The translations under genes and the position numbers were made by a program. Below are positions 1-6,281 of a stretch of DNA of 10,609 nt, piece after piece. This DNA is from an uncultured Rubrobacteraceae bacterium (lineage in GTDB: Bacteria > Actinomycetota > Rubrobacteria > Rubrobacterales > Rubrobacteraceae): the NCBI GenBank assembly GCA_902806105.1, contig CADCVI010000095.1, positions 1 through 10,609 of the forward strand. Reading direction: 5' to 3'. Under the pieces are notes generated by a model. It searched no databases. It was not told the DNA's origin and saw only the letters and a list, made by a program, of their open reading frames with translations. The first letter of the stretch is position 1. Each line of letters begins with the position of its first letter.

Positions 1-101
1 CTTCGGGGCGTGGCGTCCCCCGACGCGAAGGTCAGCTCGTACTCCTCGGTGCGGCTCTCGTAGTCACCTATGCGGCGCGCGGTGCAGGTAAGCTGTGGCA
101 T
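1..101 (-). CDS. Unknown protein, N-terminal fragment (33 codons visible)
   Basis: The minus strand reads from an ATG at 101-99 off the left edge of the window without a stop. The fragment begins MPQLTCTARRIGDYESR and continues with an acidic stretch (TEEYELTF). No family is recognisable from 33 residues. It has no signal peptide or membrane segment in the visible part. The ATG is chosen because an extended -10 element (TGC-TAGGAT) ends exactly 7 bases before it, which would place transcription initiation at or beside the A of ATG, so the mRNA would be leaderless. There is no Shine-Dalgarno sequence in the 7-base gap. Codon choice (one ATA, otherwise G/C-ending) fits the neighbours. It is divergent from the PBP gene. 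That it is a gene is likely; its function is unknown. Confidence 0.6.
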   Translation of the reverse strand, partial: MPQLTCTARRIGDYESRTEEYELTFASGDATPR

Positions 102-108
102 GGGCGGG

Positions 109-117
109 ATCCTAGCA
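109..117 (-). promoter_or_regulatory. Extended -10 promoter element, leaderless start
   Basis: On the minus strand the sequence TGCTAGGAT matches an extended -10 (TGN followed by TAnnnT). It is followed by CCCGCCC and then the ATG at 101. A start site 7 bases after the -10 coincides with the start codon. No convincing -35 is seen at 16-18 bases, which is tolerated by extended -10 promoters. Confidence 0.5.
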
Positions 118-223
118 TCGGAACAATCGCTCTGCTGCGCGGGGCAAGACCCCGAGCCCTTGCGTACAAGGAAACAAGCAGCACCGCATGGGGTATAGGC
201 CGTGATCCCGAAGCGGGCATGTA

Positions 224-2350
224 GTGTGGCACGCATCCGGGTGGCCCGCTGCGTTAAACTTCCTCCAGAGGTCCTTGGAGAAGCTCTTTGAAACCGGTAG
301 AAAGGCTCGAGCAAGGACGCCCCCCGGCAAGCCAGGCCGGAGCGGGCGGCCCGGCCTGGCCGTGCGGTTCCTGCGCCTCTGTCTCAACCTCGCCCTCGTC
401 TTCTTCGTCGCCACCCTGACCACGGTCCTCGGCGGCTATCTGTACTTCACCCACGCCGCCGGCGACAAGCTCGAAGCCCGCTACCCGGATCTCCCGCAGA
501 ACTCCTACGTCTACGACGCGGGGGGCGAGCAGATCGGGGAGATAAAGGGCGAGGAGAACCGCAGGACCGTCCGCTATCGTGAGCTCGGCGAGTACCTTCC
601 GCGCGCCATCGTCGCCGTCGAGGACGAGCGCTTCTACGAGCACCCCGGCTTCAGCGTGGAGAGCGTCGGGCGGGCGGCGCTCGAAGATATAAGGGCCAGG
701 GAAATCCGCCAGGGCGGCTCCACCATCACCGAGCAGCTCGTCAAGAACCTTTACATCCAGCAGGAGCGGCGCGGCAACAGCTCCTTCTGGCGCCGGTTCG
801 AGCAGGCCTGCCTCTCTTTCGCCTACGAGCGGCGCCACACAAAAGAAGACATCCTCACCGCCTACCTCAACACCGTCTACTTCGGCGACGGGTCCTACGG
901 CGCCGAGGAGGCGGCGAGAAGCTACTTCGGCAAGAGCGCGCGCGAGATGACCCTCGCCGAGGCCGCCGCCATCGCCAGCTTTCTCGACTCCCCCTCGAGC
1001 TACCGCCAGGACGGCGAGCTCACAGGATCTGAGCGTGCGACGCAGAGCCGGGACACCGTCCTCAGGCTCATGAGGGACCAGGGCATGATCTCCGACGCCG
1101 AGATGCGCGAGGCCCGCGCGACCCCGCTGGAGTTCTCGCCGCCCCCGCCGCCCGACGACCCCGTCTTCGACCCGTTTCTGGACCGTGTCTACAGAGAAGT
1201 ACGAACCGAGATCGGCGACGACGCGCTGGAGCGCGGGGGGCTCAGAATCTACACGACCCTCGATCCCGAGCTGCAGCGCGAGGCCGTCGCCTCGGCGGAG
1301 GAGGTCCTGAACCTCCCCGACGACCCGTCCGGGGCGATAGCTACCGTCGAGCCGCAGAACGGGGCCATAAAAGCCCTCGCGGGGAGGATAGGCACCTTCA
1401 ACCTCGCGCTCGACGCGCGCCGCCAGCCCGGAAGCTCCTTCAAACCCTTCGTGCTCGCCGCCGCGCTCCGGGAGTTCGTCTCCCCCGGAACCACCTACCT
1501 CTCCCGCAACCTCAACATCCCCTACGACGGCGAGACCGTCCAGATCGCCAACTACGACTTCATCGAACGCGGTCCGATCACCGTCACGCAGGCGATGGCC
1601 GAGTCGGACAACACGGTCTTCGTCCAACTCGCCATCGACCTCGGTCTCGCCAACGTCGTCCAGACCGCCAGGGACATGGGGATAACGAGCGAGATCGACC
1701 CGTTCCCCGCAACGGCGATCGGGGGGCTGAGGGAGGGCGTGAGCCCGCTGGAGATGGCCTCGGCCTACTCGACCTTCGCGGCCGGCGGCATCCACCGCGA
1801 GCCCTACTCCGTCGAGCGCATAGACCGGGTGAGCTTCGGCAAACGCGAAGCGGCCTACGACCACCGCCTGGAGGGCAGGCGCGTCCTCTCCAGCAACCAG
1901 GCCGCCGCCGCCACGGAGGTCCTGCGCGGCGTGGTCCAGGGCGGCACCGCGAGCTTCTTCCACGACCTCGACGAGGAGATAGGGCGACCCTCCGCCGGCA
2001 AGACCGGCACCACCGACGACTTCGTGGACGCCTGGTACGTCGGCTACACGCCCCGGCTCGTGACCGCGGTCTGGGTGGGCTACCCCGAGGGCCGCCGCTC
2101 GATGGTCGACGTCCACGGCGAGCCCGTCATAAACGGCGAGAACCTGCCGATGGATCTGTGGTCGCGATACATGTCCCAGGCTACCGAGGGCAGCCCGGTC
2201 ATGGATTTCCCAGCCTCCGACACGAGCGAGTTCAAGCTCCTGAACCGCGGCTACGCCCGCGACCCCTACGGCGGCGGGCGCAGCGGCTACTACCCGGACG
2301 GCACGACCCCTCTCTCGTCCACCCGGCGCGACCGCGGCGAGGACCGCTAG
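224..2350 (+). CDS. Class A penicillin-binding protein (bifunctional transglycosylase/transpeptidase, PBP1A-like)
   Basis: This 708-residue protein should polymerise lipid II into glycan strands and cross-link the peptides outside the membrane. A basic cytoplasmic tail (about 1-48) precedes one membrane helix (about 49-75). The GT51 domain follows: EDERFYEHPG (133-142, catalytic Glu133), GGSTITEQLVKN (164-175) and RRHTKEDILTAYLNTVYFG. The transpeptidase domain has all three motifs: SSFK with Ser404 or Ser405 in register, SDN (461-463) and KTGT (593-596). The protein stops about 110 residues after KTG with a Gly/Tyr-rich tail. The second GT glutamate position holds Gln194 (codon 803-805); Glu193 is adjacent. 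The start is uncertain: GTG 224 is the most upstream, TTG 275 and GTG 362 are alternatives, and none has a good ribosome binding site. The first 35 codons are less G/C-rich at third positions than the rest, so the true start may be later. Family call is very secure. Confidence 0.95.
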   Translation: MWHASGWPAALNFLQRSLEKLFETGRKARARTPPGKPGRSGRPGLAVRFLRLCLNLALVFFVATLTTVLGGYLYFTHAAGDKLEARYPDLPQNSYVYDAGGEQIGEIKGEENRRTVRYRELGEYLPRAIVAVEDERFYEHPGFSVESVGRAALEDIRAREIRQGGSTITEQLVKNLYIQQERRGNSSFWRRFEQACLSFAYERRHTKEDILTAYLNTVYFGDGSYGAEEAARSYFGKSAREMTLAEAAAIASFLDSPSSYRQDGELTGSERATQSRDTVLRLMRDQGMISDAEMREARATPLEFSPPPPPDDPVFDPFLDRVYREVRTEIGDDALERGGLRIYTTLDPELQREAVASAEEVLNLPDDPSGAIATVEPQNGAIKALAGRIGTFNLALDARRQPGSSFKPFVLAAALREFVSPGTTYLSRNLNIPYDGETVQIANYDFIERGPITVTQAMAESDNTVFVQLAIDLGLANVVQTARDMGITSEIDPFPATAIGGLREGVSPLEMASAYSTFAAGGIHREPYSVERIDRVSFGKREAAYDHRLEGRRVLSSNQAAAATEVLRGVVQGGTASFFHDLDEEIGRPSAGKTGTTDDFVDAWYVGYTPRLVTAVWVGYPEGRRSMVDVHGEPVINGENLPMDLWSRYMSQATEGSPVMDFPASDTSEFKLLNRGYARDPYGGGRSGYYPDGTTPLSSTRRDRGEDR

Positions 2351-2380
2351 GCCGCCCGAACCACCCCGAAGCCCCGCCCG

Positions 2381-2386
2381 TACAAT
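2381..2386 (+). promoter_or_regulatory. Candidate -10 box for the nuclease-like gene
   Basis: TACAAT lies 44 bases before the ATG at 2431, in the gap after the PBP stop. A start near 2393 would give a leader of about 38 bases carrying the AAAGGAAGG ribosome binding site (2412-2420). No good -35 is visible at the right distance, so the gene may also be read through from the PBP gene. Confidence 0.3.
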
Positions 2387-2430
2387 GCGGACCACACCAA
2401 GGCTGCTCCCCAAAGGAAGGCTCGAAGACC

Positions 2431-3267
2431 ATGCCGTTCTCGATCATCGAAGGCACCTTTCACGCGGTGGGCTACTCGCCTGACGGCGACTCCGTCCGCT
2501 TCCGGGCGCGCGACGAGGAAGACTGGCGCAGGCTCTCGGGTCCGCCCGTCGCGCTCAACGCCCGAGGGCACGCCCAGCTCCGCTTCGAGGCGATCGACAC
2601 GCTCGAAACCCACTACCTGGGCTCCCACCAGCCCCTCGGCCTCGCGACCGAAGCCCTAGAATTTCTCCTCGCGGACCTCGGCGTTACGGGCGTCGAGTGG
2701 AACGAGGAGAGGACCGAGGTCACGGCGGCATCGGACGGCACCCCGGGCTACGTCCTGAGCCGCGCCACCGAGACCAACCGCCGCCCCGTCGCCTTCGTAT
2801 ACGCCGGAGAGCCGCCGGGGGAGAACGGCGACGAGGCGTATCTGGACGTGGACCTGCTGCGCGGGTCGGTCAACTACCGGTCTCTGGAGAGGGGGCTGGC
2901 CTACCCCACGTACTACAAGGGCCTCTTTCCCGACCTCCGCGACGCGATGACCGCGGCGGTCGCCCGTGCCCGCGAGGAGGGGCTCGGGGTCTGGGCAAGA
3001 GACCGGACCACCGACGGGTTTGCCGTTACGGGGCTGGAGTCCATCGTCGAGGAGCACGTGATCCTGCCGAAGCTCTTCCGCCGCCTCGCCGAGTACCTCC
3101 AGGGCGGGGGACGGGTCGCGGGCTTCGAAGAGTATCTGGAGGGCCGGGCCGAGGAGATCACGATCATCCCCGGCGTCCACGCCACCCACTTCGACACCGT
3201 CGTCGAGGTAGATGGGGACACCGTCAGGATGACCGAGCGACCGGAGGACCTGATCTTCGAGGGCTGA
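2431..3267 (+). CDS. Staphylococcal nuclease-like (SNase/TNase fold) protein with C-terminal extension
   Basis: This 278-residue protein has no signal peptide and is probably cytoplasmic. Its N-terminal two thirds follow the SNase pattern: DGDSVRF (18-24) for the metal-binding loop; LRFEAIDTLETHY (50-62), which aligns without gaps to the Arg35/Asp40/Thr41/Glu43 segment of staphylococcal nuclease; then NRRPVAFVYA (116-125) with Arg118 where Arg87 would be; VNYRSLERGLAY (148-158); and ARAREEGLGVWARD (178-191) like the final OB-fold helix. The catalytic Arg, Asp and Glu are kept, but the usual Pro after Asp-Thr is Leu58. An extension of about 85 residues (193-278) has no family I know. The ATG is supported by AAAGGAAGG ten bases upstream. 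The gene ends TGA-TAG, a tandem stop, inside a hairpin. An OB-fold phosphodiesterase activity is likely but a non-enzymatic nucleic-acid role cannot be excluded. Confidence 0.78.
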   Translation: MPFSIIEGTFHAVGYSPDGDSVRFRARDEEDWRRLSGPPVALNARGHAQLRFEAIDTLETHYLGSHQPLGLATEALEFLLADLGVTGVEWNEERTEVTAASDGTPGYVLSRATETNRRPVAFVYAGEPPGENGDEAYLDVDLLRGSVNYRSLERGLAYPTYYKGLFPDLRDAMTAAVARAREEGLGVWARDRTTDGFAVTGLESIVEEHVILPKLFRRLAEYLQGGGRVAGFEEYLEGRAEEITIIPGVHATHFDTVVEVDGDTVRMTERPEDLIFEG

Positions 3268-3288
3268 TAGGCCCTCTGGCCTGAGCCC
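3261..3288 (+). terminator. Hairpin straddling the nuclease stop codon
   Basis: Two nested stems: outer GGGCT (3261-3265) with AGCCC (3284-3288), inner AGGCC (3269-3273) with GGCCT (3278-3282), loop CTCT, internal loop GAT/G. The left arm overlaps the TGA stop at 3265-3267. No T-run follows, so it may be a weak terminator or an mRNA 3' end stabiliser. Confidence 0.45.
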
Positions 3289-3395
3289 TCCTAATGGCCC
3301 GCCGTATCCCGAAGACCGGGGGAGCATTCCCTCTCCTGAAGAGGTACTTTCCCCCTGCGCCTGACCTTTTGCCTGGCTCGCGGCAGGGAGGGCGG

Positions 3396-3404
3396 TGGTA
3401 TAAA
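3396..3404 (+). promoter_or_regulatory. Extended -10 promoter of the 151-aa gene
   Basis: TGG-TATAAA is an almost ideal extended -10 (TGN plus TATAAT-like). Six bases (GCCGGC) separate it from ATG 3411, so the predicted start site falls on the start codon and the transcript would be leaderless. A TTGCCT at 3369-3374 is too far away (24-base spacer) to be the -35. Confidence 0.6.
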
Positions 3405-3410
3405 GCCGGC

Positions 3411-3866
3411 ATGGATCTCCCCGGGCTATACGGCATCTCCTTCGTTGACTGGGAGGCGGTCGCCACCTCGTGGGCGAAGCGCACCGTCCCGAGCAGGCTC
3501 CTCCTCTTCGCCGCGCGCCGCTACCTATCTGTAACGCGGGCGACGGAGCCGGAGGCAGAGAGGGCGGAGCTTCTGGAGCCGCTCAAGATGCCCCGGGAGA
3601 TCAAGGACGCCTTCGCCCTGCCGCCCGCCCCCGATGAGGGAGCCGTGCCGGAGTGGGGCGCCTTCGCCGACGCCGCCGTCGCGGCCGAGCTCGAGATGAT
3701 CTCCTACGGCGACCGTCCGATCCTGCTCGGCGAGCTCCGCGCGGGCTTTGAGAAGGCCGCCGAAGAAGCCGGCCACGGCACCGAACTGAACCGCTGGTTT
3801 CTCGCGCGCCGCGACGCGCTCCCCGGCGACGACCTGCCCGAGAACCCTGAGTACCTGCCGGTCTGA
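3411..3866 (+). CDS. Hypothetical protein, 151 aa
   Basis: I do not recognise a family. The protein begins MDLPGLYGISFVDWEAV, has a basic amphipathic stretch (about 21-41, rich in Arg/Leu/Ala, SRLLLFAARRYLSV) and then an acidic, Ala/Glu-rich remainder with helices such as FADAAVAAELEMISYG and ELRAGFEKAAEEAG. It has no cysteines, no signal peptide and no clear membrane helix, so a soluble helical protein is likely. The frame is open back to an ATG at 3294, but that start has no ribosome binding site and the -10 element ending at 3404 sits inside it; ATG 3411 fits a leaderless transcript. The start is therefore chosen on promoter position. It stands alone between a hairpin upstream and a converging small gene downstream. 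Codon use matches neighbours. Confidence 0.7.
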   Translation: MDLPGLYGISFVDWEAVATSWAKRTVPSRLLLFAARRYLSVTRATEPEAERAELLEPLKMPREIKDAFALPPAPDEGAVPEWGAFADAAVAAELEMISYGDRPILLGELRAGFEKAAEEAGHGTELNRWFLARRDALPGDDLPENPEYLPV

Positions 3867-4043
3867 CCGACGAGCCAGCAACTCACCGAACCCCCCGTGA
3901 GTCCCACGGCTCCCAACTGCGTCCTCCCGCAAGCTTACGAGCGGAACGCACTCGTCTGACCGCGAATCACGATACGGAGGAACAGCTCAACGACCTCAGA
4001 GCGAAGCTCTAGCGCCGGTGCGGGAACGTCCGATGGGGTTTAT
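3867..4043. other. Intergenic convergent region with a possible gene remnant
   Basis: This 177-base gap lies between the converging genes ending at 3866 and 4044. It carries no full gene. In the + frame ending with TAG at 4010-4012, the last codons read ERTRLTANHDTEEQLNDLRAKL, which looks like the charged helical C-terminus of a real protein, but no start codon or upstream domain accompanies it. A short inverted repeat AGAGC-GAA-GCTCT (3998-4010) overlaps its end and is the only terminator-like structure here. Confidence 0.3.
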
Positions 4044-4229
4044 CTACCGCTTACCCCGTCGGCGGAACGTTCTGTAGAAGAGCACGATGGCGAACAGCGT
4101 TAGTGCCACGAACCAGACCGCGAGCTCCACCGGTCCCACGCTGCCAAGCAGATCGAGGAGCATCGAAGACCCCGCGAACACGAGGACAAGAATAAGGACG
4201 AACCGCAATATTCGATTTGATTCGGGCAT
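4044..4229 (-). CDS. Small two-helix membrane protein, 61 aa
   Basis: The minus-strand frame from ATG 4229 to TAG 4046-4044 encodes 61 residues: a short polar N-terminus (MPESNR), a hydrophobic helix (about 7-28), a brief turn (GSVGP), a second hydrophobic helix (about 34-52), and a basic tail (RTFRRRGKR). With the positive tail, the positive-inside rule suggests both ends in the cytoplasm. A good ribosome binding site (AGAAAGG) lies 8 bases before the ATG, which is the main reason to believe the gene. The family is unknown. It is divergent from the malic enzyme, with about 209 bases between the two starts, and converges on the 151-aa gene. Function cannot be deduced; small proteins of this shape often act as membrane-complex accessory subunits, but that is speculation. 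Confidence 0.65.
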   Translation of the reverse strand: MPESNRILRFVLILVLVFAGSSMLLDLLGSVGPVELAVWFVALTLFAIVLFYRTFRRRGKR

Positions 4230-4351
4230 TCTGGATCGCCTTTCTTCGAACTCTGACGTATCTTAGGCAGCGAAGTAACCCGGGCGCCAGTGGTGCATGG
4301 GGGGCGGGTGATCGGGCCAGAGGTTTTGCAGGCTCTTATAAACGCATCCGT

Positions 4352-4380
4352 TTGCCGGTTGCGGCGACGGTACGTAGAAT
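4352..4380 (+). promoter_or_regulatory. Promoter of the malic enzyme gene
   Basis: TTGCCG (4352-4357) and TAGAAT (4375-4380) are separated by 17 bases, a good housekeeping-sigma arrangement. The start site would be near 4387, giving a leader of about 50 bases that carries the GGGGAAAGGA ribosome binding site. CGTAGA occurs twice here, at 4373-4378 and 4387-4392, 14 bases apart, overlapping the -10 and the predicted start site; this could be chance. Confidence 0.6.
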
Positions 4381-4438
4381 CCGCAGCGTAGACGAACCGA
4401 AGGCCGGCGCGGTGTGCCGGGGGGAAAGGACAGGAATC

Positions 4439-5890
4439 ATGGAGGCAATCCCGAACGCGAGCTACAGCATGACGCTGCGGACCGAGTTCCTGCACCAGCC
4501 GGGTGCGCTCGGCGCGATCCTCACGACGATCGGCCATGCGGGGGGGATGGTAGGGGCGGTAGACATCGTCCGCATAGGCGGCGACAAGACCGTGCGGGAC
4601 ATCACAGTGAACGCCCGCAACTCGGACCACGGGCGCGAGATCGTCGAGGCGGTAGAGGCGCTGGAAGATGCGCGCGTCCTCAACATCTCCGACAGGACGT
4701 TCCTCATGCACCTCGGCGGCAAGATAGAGGTGCGCTCGAAGATGCAGATCCGGACCCGCGACGACCTCTCGATGGCGTATACGCCGGGGGTCGCGAGGGT
4801 GTGCCGCGCCATCGAACAAGACCCCGAGCTGGCCTTCAACCTCACGATCAAGCGCAACACCGTCGCGGTCGTCTCCGACGGTACGGCGGTCCTCGGCCTC
4901 GGGGACATCGGTCCCGAGGCCGCGATGCCGGTAATGGAGGGCAAGGCCATGCTCTTCAAGGAGTTTGCAGGCGTCGACGCGTTCCCGATCTGCCTCGACA
5001 CGAAGGACACCGAGGAGATCATCGAGACCGTCAAGCGCATAGCACCCGCGTTCGGCGGCATAAACCTCGAAGACATCTCGGCCCCGCGCTGCTTCGAGAT
5101 CGAGGAGCGCCTGAAGAAGGAGCTCGAGATCCCGGTCTTCCACGACGACCAGCACGGCACCGCGGTCGTCGTCCTCGCCGCGCTCATCAATTCCCTCAAG
5201 ATCGTCGGCAAGGAGATGAAGGACCTGAGGGTCGTCGTGAACGGCATCGGTGCTGCGGGCGTGGCGTGCGCCAAGATCCTGATGTCCGCGGGCGTCAAAC
5301 ACGTAGTCGGTTGCGACTCGCGGGGCATCGTCCACAAGGACCGCGAGGGCCTGAACGCCTCCAAGAAGTGGTTCGCCGAGCACACCAACCCCGAGAACCT
5401 CACCGGCGGCCTGACCGAGGCGATGCATGGCTCCGACCTCTTCCTCGGCCTCTCGGTGCCCGGGGTGCTCACGACCGACCACCTCGACTCGATGAACGAG
5501 GACCCGATAGTCTTCGCGATGGCGAACCCGGAGCCGGAGATCATGCCGGAGGTCGCCTACGGCCACGCCAGGATCATGGCCACCGGGCGCTCGGACTACC
5601 CGAACCAGATCAACAACGTCCTCTGTTTCCCGGGCATCTTCCGCGGCGCCCTCGACGTCCGCGCCCGAGAGATCGACGAAGACATGAAGCTCGCCGCCGC
5701 CCGCGCCATCGCCGAGGTGATCTCCGACGACGAGGTCTCCGAGGACTACGTGATCCCGAGCGTCTTCGACGAGCGGGTCGCCCCCGCCGTGGCCGAAACG
5801 GTCGCCGAGGCCGGCAAGCAGAGCGGCCAGGCCCGCCGCATCAGCCAGCAGGACCAGGAGATGGGCACCACGACGCCGCTGGCTTTCTAG
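4439..5890 (+). CDS. NAD(P)-dependent malic enzyme with N-terminal ACT domain
   Basis: This cytoplasmic enzyme of 483 residues should oxidatively decarboxylate malate to pyruvate, making NAD(P)H. Residues about 8-90 form an ACT domain (MTLRTEFLHQPGALGAIL start), a small-molecule regulatory module. The malic domain has YTPGVA (114-119), the lysine region MEGKAMLFKEFAGVDAFPI (Lys169 and Lys174), the metal ligands NLEDISAPRCFEIE (Glu211, Asp212) and FHDDQHGTA (Asp236/237). The NAD-binding domain has NGIGAAGVA (268-276), DSRG (293-296), FAMANPEPEI (359-368) and NQINNVLCFPGIFRGALD (389-406). The ATG is chosen over an upstream in-frame extension to 4217 because GGGGAAAGGA sits just before it and the promoter lies inside the extension. 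The C-terminal tail (about 455-483) is a Gln/Ser-rich addition. The cofactor preference cannot be settled by eye. The ACT domain suggests allosteric control by an amino acid or similar ligand. Confidence 0.95.
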   Translation: MEAIPNASYSMTLRTEFLHQPGALGAILTTIGHAGGMVGAVDIVRIGGDKTVRDITVNARNSDHGREIVEAVEALEDARVLNISDRTFLMHLGGKIEVRSKMQIRTRDDLSMAYTPGVARVCRAIEQDPELAFNLTIKRNTVAVVSDGTAVLGLGDIGPEAAMPVMEGKAMLFKEFAGVDAFPICLDTKDTEEIIETVKRIAPAFGGINLEDISAPRCFEIEERLKKELEIPVFHDDQHGTAVVVLAALINSLKIVGKEMKDLRVVVNGIGAAGVACAKILMSAGVKHVVGCDSRGIVHKDREGLNASKKWFAEHTNPENLTGGLTEAMHGSDLFLGLSVPGVLTTDHLDSMNEDPIVFAMANPEPEIMPEVAYGHARIMATGRSDYPNQINNVLCFPGIFRGALDVRAREIDEDMKLAAARAIAEVISDDEVSEDYVIPSVFDERVAPAVAETVAEAGKQSGQARRISQQDQEMGTTTPLAF

Positions 5891-5909
5891 CTTCCAGCCC
5901 TTACGCCCG

Positions 5910-5939
5910 CGGCGGCGGCACGCTCGTGTGCCGCCGCCG
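5910..5939 (+). terminator. Strong GC hairpin after the malic enzyme gene
   Basis: A perfect 12-bp stem (CGGCGGCGGCAC, 5910-5921, with its complement at 5928-5939) closes a 6-base loop. It starts 20 bases after the malic enzyme stop. No T-run follows, as is usual for actinobacterial intrinsic terminators. It isolates the malic enzyme from the ferredoxin-like gene. Confidence 0.7.
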
Positions 5940-5968
5940 GCGTCGTGACGGATAACATCGGAGGCCGA

Positions 5969-5996
5969 TTGCCATGAGCCACAGGCGGCTTACAAT
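5969..5996 (+). promoter_or_regulatory. Promoter of the ferredoxin-like gene, leaderless
   Basis: TTGCCA (5969-5974), a 16-base spacer and TACAAT (5991-5996) form a good promoter. Six bases later comes the GTG at 6003, so transcription should begin at or within a base or two of the start codon. No ribosome binding site is present, consistent with leaderless translation. Confidence 0.65.
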
Positions 5997-6002
5997 ACGA
6001 TC

Positions 6003-6281
6003 GTGTCGGGATTGAGAAAGATCTTTGTTTGCGCGACGGCCGGGGAGGGGCGTTGCGGGGCCAAGGGCGGGGGCGAGCTCTTCGAGCTTTTCCGCGACGA
6101 GGTCGCGGGGCTGGGTCTCGCCCCTTCCGCCGTGTTGCGCAACGCCTGCAGCCGGCGGCACGAGGAGGGGCCGGTGGTGTTTATCTTTCCGGACGACGTC
6201 TGGTACACCCGCGTGCGGCCCGAGGACGTACCCGGGATCGTCGAGCGCCACCTCGCCCGGGAGGCCCCCGCGAGGGGCTAG
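6003..6281 (+). CDS. Thioredoxin-like [2Fe-2S] ferredoxin-family protein with a Cys-to-His change
   Basis: This 92-residue protein resembles the small thioredoxin-fold [2Fe-2S] ferredoxins: a first strand KIFVCA (Cys10), a GRCGAKGGGEL loop (Cys18), then NACSRRHEEGPVVFIFPDDVWYTRVRPEDVPGIVERHL. The family's usual ending is C-x3-C-x2-GP; here it reads C-x3-H-x2-GP, with Cys49 kept and His53 in place of the fourth cysteine. The GPVV..P..VWY.RV.PEDV..IV..HL segment is the family's typical C-terminal strand and helix. It may carry a [2Fe-2S] cluster with three Cys and one His, or a different metal, or none. The GTG start is placed by the promoter 6 bases upstream; a TTG at 6012 is less likely. The stop overlaps the stop of the converging NDH-2 gene by 4 bases. 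Redox partner unknown. Confidence 0.8.
   Translation: MSGLRKIFVCATAGEGRCGAKGGGELFELFRDEVAGLGLAPSAVLRNACSRRHEEGPVVFIFPDDVWYTRVRPEDVPGIVERHLAREAPARG
6278..6281. other. Shared CTAG: overlapping stops of two converging genes
   Basis: The palindrome CTAG supplies TAG for the ferredoxin-like gene (6279-6281) and TAG for the NDH-2 gene on the other strand (6280-6278). No hairpin lies between the genes, so the two transcripts must overlap at their 3' ends. Confidence 0.85.

Noticed and set aside
254..2413. A 719-codon open frame on the minus strand
   Set aside because: It mirrors the PBP gene, whose motifs are unmistakable; its translation is low-complexity Gly/Val/Ala/Arg/Glu of the kind produced by the antisense of a high-GC3 gene.
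3294..3410. Longer N-terminus for the 151-aa protein from ATG 3294
   Set aside because: No ribosome binding site, and the extended -10 at 3396-3404 would lie inside the coding region.
4217..4438. Upstream extension of the malic enzyme
   Set aside because: The region contains the promoter and ribosome binding site and its translation has no similarity to the family's N-terminus.
4100..5566. Long minus-strand open frame across the malic enzyme
   Set aside because: Antisense shadow of a recognised gene; rich in Arg/Asp/Val/His with no domain motifs.
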